Of a DNA stretch of 64,000 nucleotides, positions 39,063 through 47,810 are shown piece by piece. The position numbers and the translations under genes are program-made. The DNA is from Rhizobium sp. 9140 (GTDB lineage: Bacteria > Pseudomonadota > Alphaproteobacteria > Rhizobiales > Rhizobiaceae). The notes under the pieces are model-generated. The model did not search any database. It saw only the letters and a list, made by a program, of their open reading frames with translations, and was not told the DNA's origin. The stretch covers positions 857,501 through 921,500 of the forward strand of contig NZ_FJUR01000002.1 in NCBI RefSeq assembly GCF_900067135.1, in the 5' to 3' direction. Each line of letters opens with the position of its first letter. Position 1 is the first letter of the stretch.

Positions 39063-39464
39063 TCACCTGGGTGGGTAGGGTTCGACATCCGCAGCCCAAT
39101 AGTGTCTGGCGATATTCTGGCTATTGCGGATGACGTGATACGCGATCTCGGGGTCGCCGCCCTGGAGCGTGCCTGGGTCCGCGCCGCACATCAAGCAGTA
39201 CATCCTCTGGTGAACGACGCTCGCAAAATACTGCATCGACGGCGCGGATTTCTCCTGGCCGATGGCTCTCATATCCTCGACAGCCTTTTTGACCGCCTGC
39301 TCCAGAGCCAGAGACACCGCTTCAGCCAAGGCCTGGTCCGCGCTCGTGATGACATCGACAATCTGTCTTTCAGAGGGGGCGAGAACAGGGCAAGTTTCTG
39401 TTTCTGGCTGTAAACTATCCTTCAATGCGGGAGCACTCCTCACTTGCGAAGGACATCCTGCCAT
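39063..39464 (-). CDS. Hypothetical protein
   Basis: The product has up to 133 residues from the ATG at 39464. A TTG at 39425 with GAGGAG nine bases upstream would give 120 and avoid a 25-bp overlap with the preceding gene. A helical middle (ADQALAEAVSLALEQAVKKAVEDM) leads to a CLMCGADPG segment and an aromatic C-terminus. No family was recognised. It is coupled to the DUF5996-acetyltransferase gene. Confidence 0.55.
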   Translation of the reverse strand: MAGCPSQVRSAPALKDSLQPETETCPVLAPSERQIVDVITSADQALAEAVSLALEQAVKKAVEDMRAIGQEKSAPSMQYFASVVHQRMYCLMCGADPGTLQGGDPEIAYHVIRNSQNIARHYWAADVEPYPPR

Positions 39465-40690
39465 TCAGGATGTCGCTCGATCTGGGCTTTCGCGAACGGG
39501 CAGAGCGGAATGATGGAGACACCCTCGCGTCGTGCATCTTCGACGGCCTGGCGCACAAGCCGCTCACCAACCTTTCGGCCCCGCAAAGCGGCGGGAACAT
39601 CGGTGTGGTCGATGATGATGAGCTGTGAGCCGGCCCGGCTGTAGGTCATCTCCGCTTCGACGCCCTCGATCACGATCCGGTACCGCCCCTTCGACGTCCC
39701 GTCCTCCCTTTCCACCGTCTCGCTTACCGATGCAGCGGCAATGTCCGGAGCCTTCACGTCCAATTCCCGAACTTTGCCGGGCTGGCCGTGCGTGCACTCG
39801 AGATTGTCGCGATCCCAGCCTCCGAGAGCAGCAGCAGCTTCATATGTCGAGACCAAAAACGCCGTCAGCGCTTCGTCAGGATCGGCCGCAGCCTGGACTG
39901 CCTCGTAAGGCAGGATGAATTCCGACAGCCCTTCGTGCCAGAACGCCGCCTCTGGCTGAACCGACGCCGCCCTGAAACCGCTCGGTGCCGGATAGGCGTA
40001 GGCATAGAATGCGGGATAATCGAGGCCGCCGCCGCCCGGCCAGAAGCCCGCCGAGGACACTTCGCGGTCATAGGCCTCCTGCGCCACGGTGTCTGGCAGT
40101 GCAGGAACGCCGCCCGGGTGGATGGGCGCCTGCCGGCCCGAAAATCGTGTGACGGCCAGATCGAAGCTCCCCCAGAAAAGGTGCACAGGACTGGATTTCC
40201 CGATGAAGGATGTCCGGAACGCTTTGAAAACCCGATCTATCGCCATCAGTGCCTGATGAAAATTCCGGACAGCCTCGCGGTCGTACGCGCGGTCACGATG
40301 ATCCTCATCGAACGGCACGGGGTCTGCGACTTCATTGGGCTGGCCATGGAAGTCCGGTTTGCCCCCGAGTTCCAGGATCAGACGGGCGAAATTGGCGTGG
40401 AACTCTGCGACGGTCGATGGCCCCAGCGCAAACGAGGCGCGAAGCCCATCTCCATTCGTACCGATGACCGCATGTTGATGAAAGTCGAAGACAATCTCGA
40501 TGCCGGAGCCATCGGGAATCGGAGAGGACGTCAGACCGGAAGGGGTGACGTAGAAGGTCGCGTTCCAGGAATGGTTGAGCCACGGTGTATGAGCGAGCCG
40601 GTATTTGCCGACGATCTGCAGGTAGAGATGCAGAGCCGAACATGTCTCTCGCCAGCTGAGGTAGTCGAGGCGGGGCCACTTTGTGCTCAT
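39440..40690 (-). CDS. DUF5996 protein fused to a YjdJ-type GNAT domain
   Basis: The product has 416 residues from the ATG at 40690; a GTG 22 codons upstream is less likely. Residues about 1-310 match the DUF5996 family (WPRLDYLSWRETCSALHLYLQIVGK start, FWGSFDLAVTRFSGR, FWPGGGG). Residues about 320-416 form a small GCN5-related acetyltransferase-like domain (ALRGRKVGERLVRQAVEDAR then IIPLCPFAKAQIERHPEWQD). The two are usually separate proteins. Function is unknown; the acetyl-CoA loop suggests that the tail is active. Confidence 0.82.
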   Translation of the reverse strand: MSTKWPRLDYLSWRETCSALHLYLQIVGKYRLAHTPWLNHSWNATFYVTPSGLTSSPIPDGSGIEIVFDFHQHAVIGTNGDGLRASFALGPSTVAEFHANFARLILELGGKPDFHGQPNEVADPVPFDEDHRDRAYDREAVRNFHQALMAIDRVFKAFRTSFIGKSSPVHLFWGSFDLAVTRFSGRQAPIHPGGVPALPDTVAQEAYDREVSSAGFWPGGGGLDYPAFYAYAYPAPSGFRAASVQPEAAFWHEGLSEFILPYEAVQAAADPDEALTAFLVSTYEAAAALGGWDRDNLECTHGQPGKVRELDVKAPDIAAASVSETVEREDGTSKGRYRIVIEGVEAEMTYSRAGSQLIIIDHTDVPAALRGRKVGERLVRQAVEDARREGVSIIPLCPFAKAQIERHPEWQDVLRK

Positions 40691-40780
40691 TTTTCCGTCT
40701 CCGTTTCTGCCGAAACACGACCAGGTCGTGAATGCTGTTTCGGTTGGATCGCCCACGCCCGGACGATCGCGTCACTGTCG

Positions 40781-41716
40781 TCATTCCGGAAGTGGAATAT
40801 GTTCGTCGCGATCGTCGGTCGGCAGGTCGAACAGGCCTTCGCCCCACTTCTGCGCCCGCCATTGGGCCTTGGCTTCCTCGATCCGCTCCCGCGACGAGGC
40901 GACGAAATTCCACCATATGTGGCGAGGCTCGGACAATGTGGCGCCGCCGAGGATCATCAGGTGAGCGCCTCTCGGCCCGGCCGCAACCGTGATCCGGTCG
41001 CCGGGGCGGAAGACCATCATCTGCGGTGCCTCGAACTCCTGATCGGCGATCGAGATCGAGCCTTCGACAATATAGATGCCTCTGTCTTCGTGGTTGTCCG
41101 GCATCGGGAGGCACGCACCCCCATCCAGTGTGACATCGGCATAGAATGTTTCGGAAAACATCGTTGCGGGAGCGGTCTTGCCGTAGGCGTTGCCGAGGAT
41201 GAGCCGAAGCGATACCCCGTGATCCTCGATGACCGGCAGCATGTCCTCGCCGTAGTGGTTGAACGTCGGCGCCATGTCCTCGTTCTTTTCCGGCAGAGCG
41301 AGCCAGGTCTGGATGCCGAACAGGCTGTTCGGCCCGGTTCGGGCCGTCGCGGATGTTCGTTCCGAATGGGAAACACCGCGGCCCGCGACCATCCAGTTCA
41401 GCGCACCAGGGCGGATGATCTGGTCGGCTCCGGTGCTGTCACGGTGATGAAAGTCGCCGCGATAGAGATATGTGACCGTGCCAAGCCCGATATGCGGGTG
41501 AGGGCGGACATCGATGCCCTGGCCTGTCAGGAGTTCTGCGGGTCCTGCCTGATCGAAGAAGATGAAGGGTCCTACCATCTGTCGCTTCGGGGCTGGCAGG
41601 GCGCGCCGAACCTCGAAGCCGCCGAGGTCGCGGGCGCGGGGAATGATGAGAGTTTCAATCGCGTCGATACCGACCTCGTCCGGACAGCCTGGCTCGATTG
41701 CAGGGTTCCAACTCAT
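40781..41716 (-). CDS. Pirin-family protein
   Basis: The product has about 311 residues from the ATG at 41716 (six more codons are possible). It contains the pirin N-terminal cupin with metal-ligand text RPHPHIGLGTVTYLYRGDFHHRDS and a second C-terminal cupin. Bacterial pirins are Fe-binding cupins, some with quercetinase activity. The histidines of the first cupin are all present. It is followed by the DUF5996 gene 90 bp away on the same strand. Confidence 0.92.
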   Translation of the reverse strand: MSWNPAIEPGCPDEVGIDAIETLIIPRARDLGGFEVRRALPAPKRQMVGPFIFFDQAGPAELLTGQGIDVRPHPHIGLGTVTYLYRGDFHHRDSTGADQIIRPGALNWMVAGRGVSHSERTSATARTGPNSLFGIQTWLALPEKNEDMAPTFNHYGEDMLPVIEDHGVSLRLILGNAYGKTAPATMFSETFYADVTLDGGACLPMPDNHEDRGIYIVEGSISIADQEFEAPQMMVFRPGDRITVAAGPRGAHLMILGGATLSEPRHIWWNFVASSRERIEEAKAQWRAQKWGEGLFDLPTDDRDEHIPLPE

Positions 41717-41801
41717 CTGTAGACACCTTTCCATTCACTTGGCGATCGGTCAGAGTCTCTCGACTGCGCCCTGTTTGTTGAGGCATTCATCGCATGCCCA
41801 G

Positions 41802-42842
41802 CTACCAAGTCCGAAGTGCCGTCCTGACGATCGGCGCCACTTCCTTGCCCAGAAGCTCAATCGATCGCTGCATCCCGGCCGTATCGAGAGCCGCCGTGCT
41901 CATCTGAAACGTGATGCGCGAAACGCCGCCGAGCGTTTCACTCGCCCTCAGCATTTTGGCTGCCACCGTCGTTGGGTCACCGATCAGGAATGCACCTTCG
42001 GGACCCGCCATGCTTTCGAACTGCTGACGCGTCGGCGGCGACCAGCCGCGCTCGCGACCGATGTTGGCCGTCAGATGCGCCCAGCCGGGGAAAAAGGCGT
42101 CCTTGGCCGCCGCTTCACTTTCGCCGACGAAGCCCATGGCGTGAATGCCGATCTTCAGCATCTCCAGGCTGTGCCCCGCGCGCCTGCCGGCTTCCCGATA
42201 GAGATCGACGAGCGGACGAAAGCGCTCGAAGCTGCCGCCTATGATGGCGATCATCAAAGGCAGCCCCAGCGCACCAGCCCGGGCAAAGGATTGCGGCGTG
42301 CCGCCGACGCCGATCCATATCGGCAGCTGGTGTTGATGGGGACGCGGATAGACGCCGTGCCCGCTGAGCGCCGGACGAAAGCGCCCTTCCCAGGTGACAT
42401 GTGTCGAGGCTTGCAGCGCAAGTAACAGGTCGAGCTTTTCCGCAAAGAGGTCGTCGTAGTCACGCGTGTCGAGACCGAACAGTGGGTAAGCCTCAACGAA
42501 GGACCCGCGACCGACGACGATATCGACGCGACCTTTGGAAATCAGGTCGAGAGTTGCAAACTCCTGGAAAACCCGCACCGGATCGGCGGCACTCAAGACC
42601 GTCACCGCACTGGTCAGTCTGATCTGGCTTGTCCGGGCTGCGGCGGCAGCCAGTATGATCGTAGGCGCGGAATCAAGGAACTCGCCGCGGTGATGTTCAC
42701 CTATGCCGAAGACATCCAGTCCCACCTGGTCCGCCACTTCGACTTCCTGGATCAGTTCGGCCATCCGAAGGGTGGCCGACGGGACCTTCCCTGTAGCCGG
42801 GTCGGGGAGGATGGCAGCAAAACTGTCGATACCAATTTCCAT
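41802..42842 (-). CDS. LLM-class flavin-dependent oxidoreductase
   Basis: The product has 346 residues from the ATG at 42842. It has the luciferase-like TIM-barrel pattern: GIGEHHRGEFLDSAPTIILA near 45-65, RVDIVVGRGSF near 105 and LPIWIGVGGTPQSFARAG near 175. Enzymes of this group use FMNH2 or F420; the substrate is not predictable. It lies 85 bp upstream of the pirin gene on the same strand and could be co-transcribed. Confidence 0.9.
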   Translation of the reverse strand: MEIGIDSFAAILPDPATGKVPSATLRMAELIQEVEVADQVGLDVFGIGEHHRGEFLDSAPTIILAAAAARTSQIRLTSAVTVLSAADPVRVFQEFATLDLISKGRVDIVVGRGSFVEAYPLFGLDTRDYDDLFAEKLDLLLALQASTHVTWEGRFRPALSGHGVYPRPHQHQLPIWIGVGGTPQSFARAGALGLPLMIAIIGGSFERFRPLVDLYREAGRRAGHSLEMLKIGIHAMGFVGESEAAAKDAFFPGWAHLTANIGRERGWSPPTRQQFESMAGPEGAFLIGDPTTVAAKMLRASETLGGVSRITFQMSTAALDTAGMQRSIELLGKEVAPIVRTALRTW

Positions 42843-43159
42843 TATGGGCCTTTTACCTTGCCTGTCGTCAGTCGAGAACATCGTTTCCAGCCTGTCGTCA
42901 TACAGCGGCTTGCAGGCAGCGATTTGTCAATTGTCAGCAGGCATACGACAGGTTGCGGTCTAGAATTCTAGGGTGTCACCTCTGCAGACAACAGGGTAGC
43001 CCTCGTTCCTGAGAAGCTCTGTCGCCAGATGGGGAACAGCAGACCGAACTTTGGTGCGGAAACCACGTCATCGCCCGCTGGACTGGGTATTGCCGTCCGA
43101 GTTCCAGACTCGGGCTCCATCACACGTCTTGGGTTGAGTTTTGGACGCATGCCACTGAG
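42843..43159. other. Intergenic region between LysR and LLM oxidoreductase genes
   Basis: No gene, hairpin or repeat of note was recognised in these 317 bases. They should hold the promoter of the LLM oxidoreductase gene. Confidence 0.5.
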
Positions 43160-44071
43160 CTAGACCGCAGTTGGCCCGGGTCCGCCATCGAAGCATTCGA
43201 TAAGCATCTCTGTCAGAACGCGAACTTTCCGCGCAGGGAGCTGACCGGGAGGCCTTACGACAAAGATGCCCGCTGGCGGCGGCGGATGGCGTTTCATCAC
43301 TTTCACGAGCTTGCCTGAGTCCAGCTCCATCTTGATGAGGTCGTCAGGAAGAGCGGCAATGCCCAGCCCAGCCGTTGCCGCGACAGCAAGCGCCACTCCA
43401 TTGTCAGCCTTGAACCTTCCCTGTGGGCGAACGTTCACTATCTTGTCGCCGTCCATCACCTGCCAGGTCTCCGTTCCCTGCATAAGCGCCTGATGTTCAA
43501 CGAGTTCGCTGGGTGTTTCAGGTGAACCATTCGCCTTGACGTAATCAGGGCTCGCGACGAAGCTCCCGAAGATGGGTCCAACACGTCTTGCCACGAGGTT
43601 GGAGTCCTGCAGTGTTCCGACACGGATTGCGCAGTCATACCCCTCGGCGATCAAATCGACGTACCGGTCACTATAGCAGGTCTGGATATGAAGCTGAGGG
43701 TGGCGGCGCGCCATTTCGCAGATCACACCTGCAAAATGGGTTGTGCCAAAGGTCAACGGCGCTGCAACGCGGAAACGGCCTCGGAGTTCTCCGGCAGGCA
43801 AAATTGTCTCCTTTGCGATGTCGATTTCCGCGCAGACCCGGGCCGCGTAATCTCGGAATGTAGCGCCGGCCTCGGTGATCGCCGCCCCGCGTGTGGATCG
43901 GGCAAGCAGTTGGACGCCAACCTCTTTCTCCAGGCGCAGGAGACGTCGGCTAACCATCGATTTGGATATACCGAGACGCAATGCAGCAGATGTTACGCCG
44001 CCTGCATCGGCAACTTCAACGAACGTCCTCAGATCTTCAATGTCCACGAAGTGTTCCTCTACCTGCGACAC
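43160..44071 (-). CDS. LysR-family transcriptional regulator
   Basis: This 303-residue protein has an N-terminal helix-turn-helix (TSAALRLGISKSMVSRRLLRLEKEVG, about 26-52) and a C-terminal effector domain typical of the CrgA/YafC-like LysR branch. It is divergent from the isochorismatase-fold gene at 44193. The 121-bp gap holds a 12-bp palindrome, so it is the probable regulator. Confidence 0.92.
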   Translation of the reverse strand: MSQVEEHFVDIEDLRTFVEVADAGGVTSAALRLGISKSMVSRRLLRLEKEVGVQLLARSTRGAAITEAGATFRDYAARVCAEIDIAKETILPAGELRGRFRVAAPLTFGTTHFAGVICEMARRHPQLHIQTCYSDRYVDLIAEGYDCAIRVGTLQDSNLVARRVGPIFGSFVASPDYVKANGSPETPSELVEHQALMQGTETWQVMDGDKIVNVRPQGRFKADNGVALAVAATAGLGIAALPDDLIKMELDSGKLVKVMKRHPPPPAGIFVVRPPGQLPARKVRVLTEMLIECFDGGPGPTAV

Positions 44072-44102
44072 AGCTTAGCACGTTTCGGCACTACCGCATC
44101 AC

Positions 44103-44114
44103 TCACCGCGGTGA
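44103..44114. promoter_or_regulatory. 12-bp perfect palindrome in a divergent promoter
   Basis: TCACCGCGGTGA lies between the LysR start and the isochorismatase-fold gene start. Its symmetry and place suggest an operator; no family consensus was matched. Confidence 0.35.
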
Positions 44115-44192
44115 CAGGCTTGCGACTGCGACTGTAACTGCGCTTTCAGCATCGCATAACTGTCCCCTCAGACCGCTACCAAGGAACTATTT

Positions 44193-44855
44193 ATGAATTT
44201 TCGTAACGGCCTCAACTCGCTGCTTCGTCCCGAAGACTCCGTTCTTGTTTTGATCGACCATCAGCCCTATCAGCTCGCAAATCTGAACAGCCACGATCCG
44301 CAAGCGGTTGTAAACAACACGACGGCGCTGGCGAAGGCCGCGAAGGTTTTTAACGTTCCTACCATCCTGACAAGCGTCGTCGCCGGCAGGGGCGGCCTGC
44401 TGTTCAAGCATCTCACTGATGTCTTTCCTGGACAGGAGGTGATCGACCGCACGTTTATCAACACTTGGCAAGACGAAAAGGTTGTTGAGAGGGTCAAGGC
44501 AACCGGGCGTAAACAGCTGATCATTGCGGGCCTCTGGACTGAAATTTGCGTCGCGATGCCGGCAATCCAGGCAGCTGGTGAAGGTTGGGACGTCACGGTT
44601 ATCACCGATGCATCGGGTGGCACCTCGGTAGAAGCTCATGAGGTATCTGTCCAACGTATGATCGCGGCGGGCTGCAACATGATGACGTGGCTTGCGCTTG
44701 CTGCTGAATGGCAGCGCGATTGGGCTCGCGAGGATACCGCTGGCGCGTTAACGGACGTTATTATCCAGCACGCAGGTGGCAGCGGTATTGCATACCTGTG
44801 GGAGCAACAGCTCCTCAACACGCCTGTCCCGACGACCCCTTCGGGCGGCCACTAG
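44193..44855 (+). CDS. Isochorismatase-fold hydrolase, YcaC-like
   Basis: This 220-residue cysteine hydrolase has an active-site aspartate at D22 (VLIDHQPYQ) and a catalytic cysteine at C119 in LWTEICVAMPA. The sequence follows YcaC rather than true isochorismatases (NTTALAKAAKVFNVPTILT). YcaC relatives have no settled substrate. It is single and faces the divergent LysR gene. Confidence 0.9.
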   Translation: MNFRNGLNSLLRPEDSVLVLIDHQPYQLANLNSHDPQAVVNNTTALAKAAKVFNVPTILTSVVAGRGGLLFKHLTDVFPGQEVIDRTFINTWQDEKVVERVKATGRKQLIIAGLWTEICVAMPAIQAAGEGWDVTVITDASGGTSVEAHEVSVQRMIAAGCNMMTWLALAAEWQRDWAREDTAGALTDVIIQHAGGSGIAYLWEQQLLNTPVPTTPSGGH

Positions 44856-45148
44856 GGCGCACGGGGTGACGGGATGTCGGACCGACCTGTTCCGCATGGA
44901 TCGCATTATATCCCGTCACCTTCGAGCCAAGAGAGAACCTTCGCTCATGGCCGTCCACAGGTAACCAAAATTGCAGTCACGATCCCGGATGCCCATCGCT
45001 TACATCCGAATGCTGGCCAGACGCCTGGCAAGATACGGATATCGTTGAAACCTTTCGAGTCAGACGCGAAGCTATCGCTCGCGTGGCCTCTCGACGACCG
45101 GCGGACTACTGCCGGCGGAACGGATCAACACGTTGTACATGAAGCTTT

Positions 45149-45595
45149 CTAATCAGCATTGTCGAGACGACGTCGGCTGCGCTGTTCGATCGCGTCGGCA
45201 AGCTTACTTCTCTCTTCGGGAGTGAGGGTTGCCGCAAAGGTTACGGCGCTCTGCTCTACGGCCGTGCGGACGGTAGCATCTGCGGCCCGGGCTCGTGTCA
45301 GGGCATCAAGAACAGCCGCCTGATTGAGGACGGGTTCCCGTAGCTGTCGAGCAGCCTCCAGGCGCGCTTCACTTGCGGCAATGAGCATATTGTTTTCGCT
45401 TTTTCGAGCCTCTCGAAGAACCGCGCGGAAAGCCTTGCGGGTCTCTTGAGGAAGTTCCGAACCTGCGACGCGCAGAGCGCCGGCGAAGATCATGCGGTGC
45501 TCCCGGTTCAGCCAGAAGGCTCCCCCCGCGATCCCTGCGACAAGGAAAATGTTGAGAATGATCGATAGGGTGAGGAGGATACCCGTTTTGTGCAT
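45149..45595 (-). CDS. Periplasmic sensor-like membrane protein (CnrX/Spy-like heavy-metal resistance family)
   Basis: The product has 148 residues from the ATG at 45595. One N-terminal membrane anchor (ILLTLSIILNIFLVAGIAGG) is followed by a helical periplasmic part with the LPQETRKAFRAVLREAR and LTPEERSKLADAIEQRSRRR patterns of the periplasmic heavy-metal sensor family. Membership fits its place as third gene of an ECF sigma operon, five bases after its partner. Histidine metal ligands of CnrX are mostly missing, so metal sensing is unproven. Confidence 0.75.
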   Translation of the reverse strand: MHKTGILLTLSIILNIFLVAGIAGGAFWLNREHRMIFAGALRVAGSELPQETRKAFRAVLREARKSENNMLIAASEARLEAARQLREPVLNQAAVLDALTRARAADATVRTAVEQSAVTFAATLTPEERSKLADAIEQRSRRRLDNAD

Positions 45596-45600
45596 GACGG

Positions 45601-46077
45601 TTATTTCTCCAGGTCTGGAAGGTTGCCAAAACTCGTAACCGCGGCATCGTAAGGATCGTCTTGGACGAGCGTGGATGCGGCGACGCTGCCGGCTGCCAGG
45701 CCGCTGACTGCGGCAGCGAGGCCCACACCAAGCCACCAGAGCCGATGCCCGATGCCTTTCAATGGATTCTGCCCAACAGACGCAGCGACCTGAGATGCAT
45801 CCCTCTTCTCTCTGCCGGCCATGCCGCGGCTCTTTTCATTATCGTCCAGAGCGGCTGCGACCCGGGCGAAGAGGTCAGCCGGGACCGGAGTGTCCTTCCA
45901 GACGTTCATAGCCGCGTCGAGAGCGTGGGCCTCGCGGAGCACCTGCATCGCAACGGGATCACGCAAAAGCCTTTCGGCAGCGACCCGCTCAGTCACTGGC
46001 CAGCGTTCAAGACCAGCTCCATAGATCTCGGTCAGGGCTCGGAAGCGCTGTATCGTCATCGGGTCAGTCATCGTCAC
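45601..46077 (-). CDS. Putative anti-sigma factor, single membrane span
   Basis: The product has 158 residues (155 if started at the internal ATG at 46068, which overlaps the sigma stop). A soluble N-terminal domain (ALTEIYGAGLERWPVTER) and a spacer come before one membrane span (WWLGVGLAAAVSGLAAGSVAA, about 113-133) and a short outer tail. The topology and the coupling to the sigma gene are those of anti-sigma factors, though no zinc-binding HxxxCxxC is present. Confidence 0.7.
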   Translation of the reverse strand: MTMTDPMTIQRFRALTEIYGAGLERWPVTERVAAERLLRDPVAMQVLREAHALDAAMNVWKDTPVPADLFARVAAALDDNEKSRGMAGREKRDASQVAASVGQNPLKGIGHRLWWLGVGLAAAVSGLAAGSVAASTLVQDDPYDAAVTSFGNLPDLEK

Positions 46078-46624
46078 TCTCCTGGTTCATGATGTCTTGC
46101 CGAAGGCGGCGGCGGGCGCGGGATAATAGGGACTCAAGAGCCTCAACGCTGATACCAAGCGCCTTGGCGGCCTGCGCACCGGATAGGTCCTGATAATGCA
46201 CGAGAAGGATCGCATCGCGCTGGCGCTCGGGTAAGGAACGAATTGCAGAGGCGACGCGCGCACTGCGCTCCGTTTCCACCAGCCGGCTTTCGGGATCGGC
46301 ATCAGGGTCTTCGATATCCAGCAGCACGCCCCCGAGGACCGCGCGGCGGGCTCTGTCGCGCAGCTTGTCGCGACAAAGATTGAGCGCCACGGTGTGAAGC
46401 CAAGTATCGAGGCGTGCTTCACCCTTCTGCCAATGCGGAGCCTGTCGGCAAGCCCTCACCATCACCTCCTGCGCGACTTCCTCGGCGTCAGCGGCATCCT
46501 GCAGAATGCGTACCGAGAACCGGAAGATCCGCGACAGCGCGGTATCGACGAGCGTGCGGACGGCGACGCTATCGCCGCCCGCGATGCCCTGCATCAGGAC
46601 CAGATCCGAATCAGCCTGGCTCAC
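46064..46624 (-). CDS. ECF-type RNA polymerase sigma factor
   Basis: This 186-residue sigma-70 family protein starts at GTG. Region 2 is clear (AEEVAQEVMVRACRQAPHW, then DTWLHTVALNLCRDKLR), and region 4 ends the protein (LPERQRDAILLVHYQDLSGAQAAKALGISVEALESLLSRARRRLR). Length and layout are those of ECF sigma factors, held at the membrane by the product of the next gene until an envelope or metal signal releases them. Confidence 0.92.
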   Translation of the reverse strand: MSQADSDLVLMQGIAGGDSVAVRTLVDTALSRIFRFSVRILQDAADAEEVAQEVMVRACRQAPHWQKGEARLDTWLHTVALNLCRDKLRDRARRAVLGGVLLDIEDPDADPESRLVETERSARVASAIRSLPERQRDAILLVHYQDLSGAQAAKALGISVEALESLLSRARRRLRQDIMNQESDDD

Positions 46625-46648
46625 CAGACACGCTTTCCCCGCAAAGAT

Positions 46649-46675
46649 GTTCCAGCTCGAACACTCCGGAATGTT
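46649..46675 (-). promoter_or_regulatory. Candidate ECF promoter element and palindrome upstream of the sigma gene
   Basis: On the minus strand a GGAAC box (46653-46649) is followed 16 bases later by CGTGTCT near 46632, resembling ECF -35/-10 pairs. This would make the sigma gene autoregulated, with a nearly leaderless message. Just upstream, the imperfect palindrome AACATTCCGGAGTGTT spans 46675-46660. Confidence 0.35.
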
Positions 46676-46738
46676 GGTGGGAGAGACAGATCGAGGGTTT
46701 CAGGATTGTCCTGGCCACGGGGCTTGTGTTTTCTATGC

Positions 46739-47005
46739 TCAGTAGTAGCGCCAGCCGCTGTGATGGCGGGCACGATGCCGCCAATAGCGGTGACCATCCC
46801 AGTAGCCGCGACCCTCATAGAAGATCCCGACCCTCGGTCCGGCCGGCACGATCACGACAGGGGGGCGCGGACCCCGGTTGGCCCGGCAGTAGCCGGCTGG
46901 GCCACGGTGGAAGCCTTTGCCGCATCCTTGCCGTGCCTCGGCAACAGGCGCAAGACTTGCAAAGGTGGCAACCGTCGTCAGCGCGATGATGAGATACTTT
47001 TTCAT
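46739..47005 (-). CDS. Small secreted GCG-type glycine/cysteine protein
   Basis: This 88-residue protein has a signal peptide (KKYLIIALTTVATFASLAPVAEA) and a mature part beginning QGCGKGFHRGPAGYCRANRG, the GCG...CR pattern of a small exported family in Rhizobiales. A basic and aromatic tail is rich in H, R, W and Y. Function is unknown. Its gene precedes the ECF sigma operon on the same strand. Confidence 0.75.
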   Translation of the reverse strand: MKKYLIIALTTVATFASLAPVAEARQGCGKGFHRGPAGYCRANRGPRPPVVIVPAGPRVGIFYEGRGYWDGHRYWRHRARHHSGWRYY

Positions 47006-47203
47006 GACATCCTCGTTGGTTTCGCTTCGGAATGACTGGCATCCGAATATCCCTTACACGCCGGGATATGCCGTTTCCGTCGCAGCGGCAGTGCTTTTTT
47101 CTCACGGACGTGGAGCGGAGGCTCATGTTCTGGCGGAAGGGGAAGAGCTCAAGGAAAGGTGCCCTCTCTTCGTTACACTTTGCAGACCGTAACGACGGCG
47201 CGC

Positions 47204-47755
47204 TCAATTCGGGATCGTCTCGAAGGGGAAAATGCCGCAGAGCGCCGTGCGCCGAACGTATCCGGCCAAATCATGATGGGGAACAACAACCCTGCACCAC
47301 GCGCCTTGGCACGACGTGATATTGAGCCGGACTTTGGCCGAGAGAAGAGCGATACCCTGTGCCGACGGACTGGCACTGCGGGACAGCGCCACCGGCGTCT
47401 TTATCCAGGGACCGATGACCGCTGTCCGTCGGCCGCTGAGCAGCGAGCGGTGCATCCATCCGGAGACTCCGTCACAATCCCGGATCTGACGCCAATTTCC
47501 AAACTCCTCGATGATCTCAACGGGTAAGCCTGGCGCTGTGTAAAGCCATTTTACTGGGTTCTCCTGCGATGGCCCGACTCTCATCCTGGCATTTTTGGCC
47601 TTGAGCGAGACGAATCGCGGTATCGGCAAACCCGTCTCGCGTCCCTTCTTCCATTGGATCGAAGCGGTGGTATCCGCCGGCATGGCCAGAACGCCGATAT
47701 CGGCGCTGGCCACTATGCTGCAACATGTCATGACAAACAATGTTCTGCGCCACAT
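47204..47755 (-). CDS. Exported bacterial SH3-domain protein
   Basis: The product has 183 residues from the ATG at 47755. A signal-like N-terminus (RRTLFVMTCCSIVASADIGVLA) is followed by bacterial SH3 repeats: residues 55-110 read SLKAKNARMRVGPSQENPVKWLY and WRQIRDCDGVSGWMHRSLLSG, and a second copy follows. Such domains bind cell-wall or envelope partners. It lies between the IalB-like and GCG-type genes on the same strand. Confidence 0.82.
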   Translation of the reverse strand: MWRRTLFVMTCCSIVASADIGVLAMPADTTASIQWKKGRETGLPIPRFVSLKAKNARMRVGPSQENPVKWLYTAPGLPVEIIEEFGNWRQIRDCDGVSGWMHRSLLSGRRTAVIGPWIKTPVALSRSASPSAQGIALLSAKVRLNITSCQGAWCRVVVPHHDLAGYVRRTALCGIFPFETIPN

Positions 47756-47810
47756 GGGGAGAGAGCGTTGGCGAGAGCGGATTTTGCAGCGAAAAGGAAA
47801 AACGCGCACG

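Noticed and set aside
44874..45152. 92-codon plus-strand frame after the isochorismatase-fold gene
   Set aside because: No recognisable family, no good ribosome site, and it runs into the convergent sensor gene.
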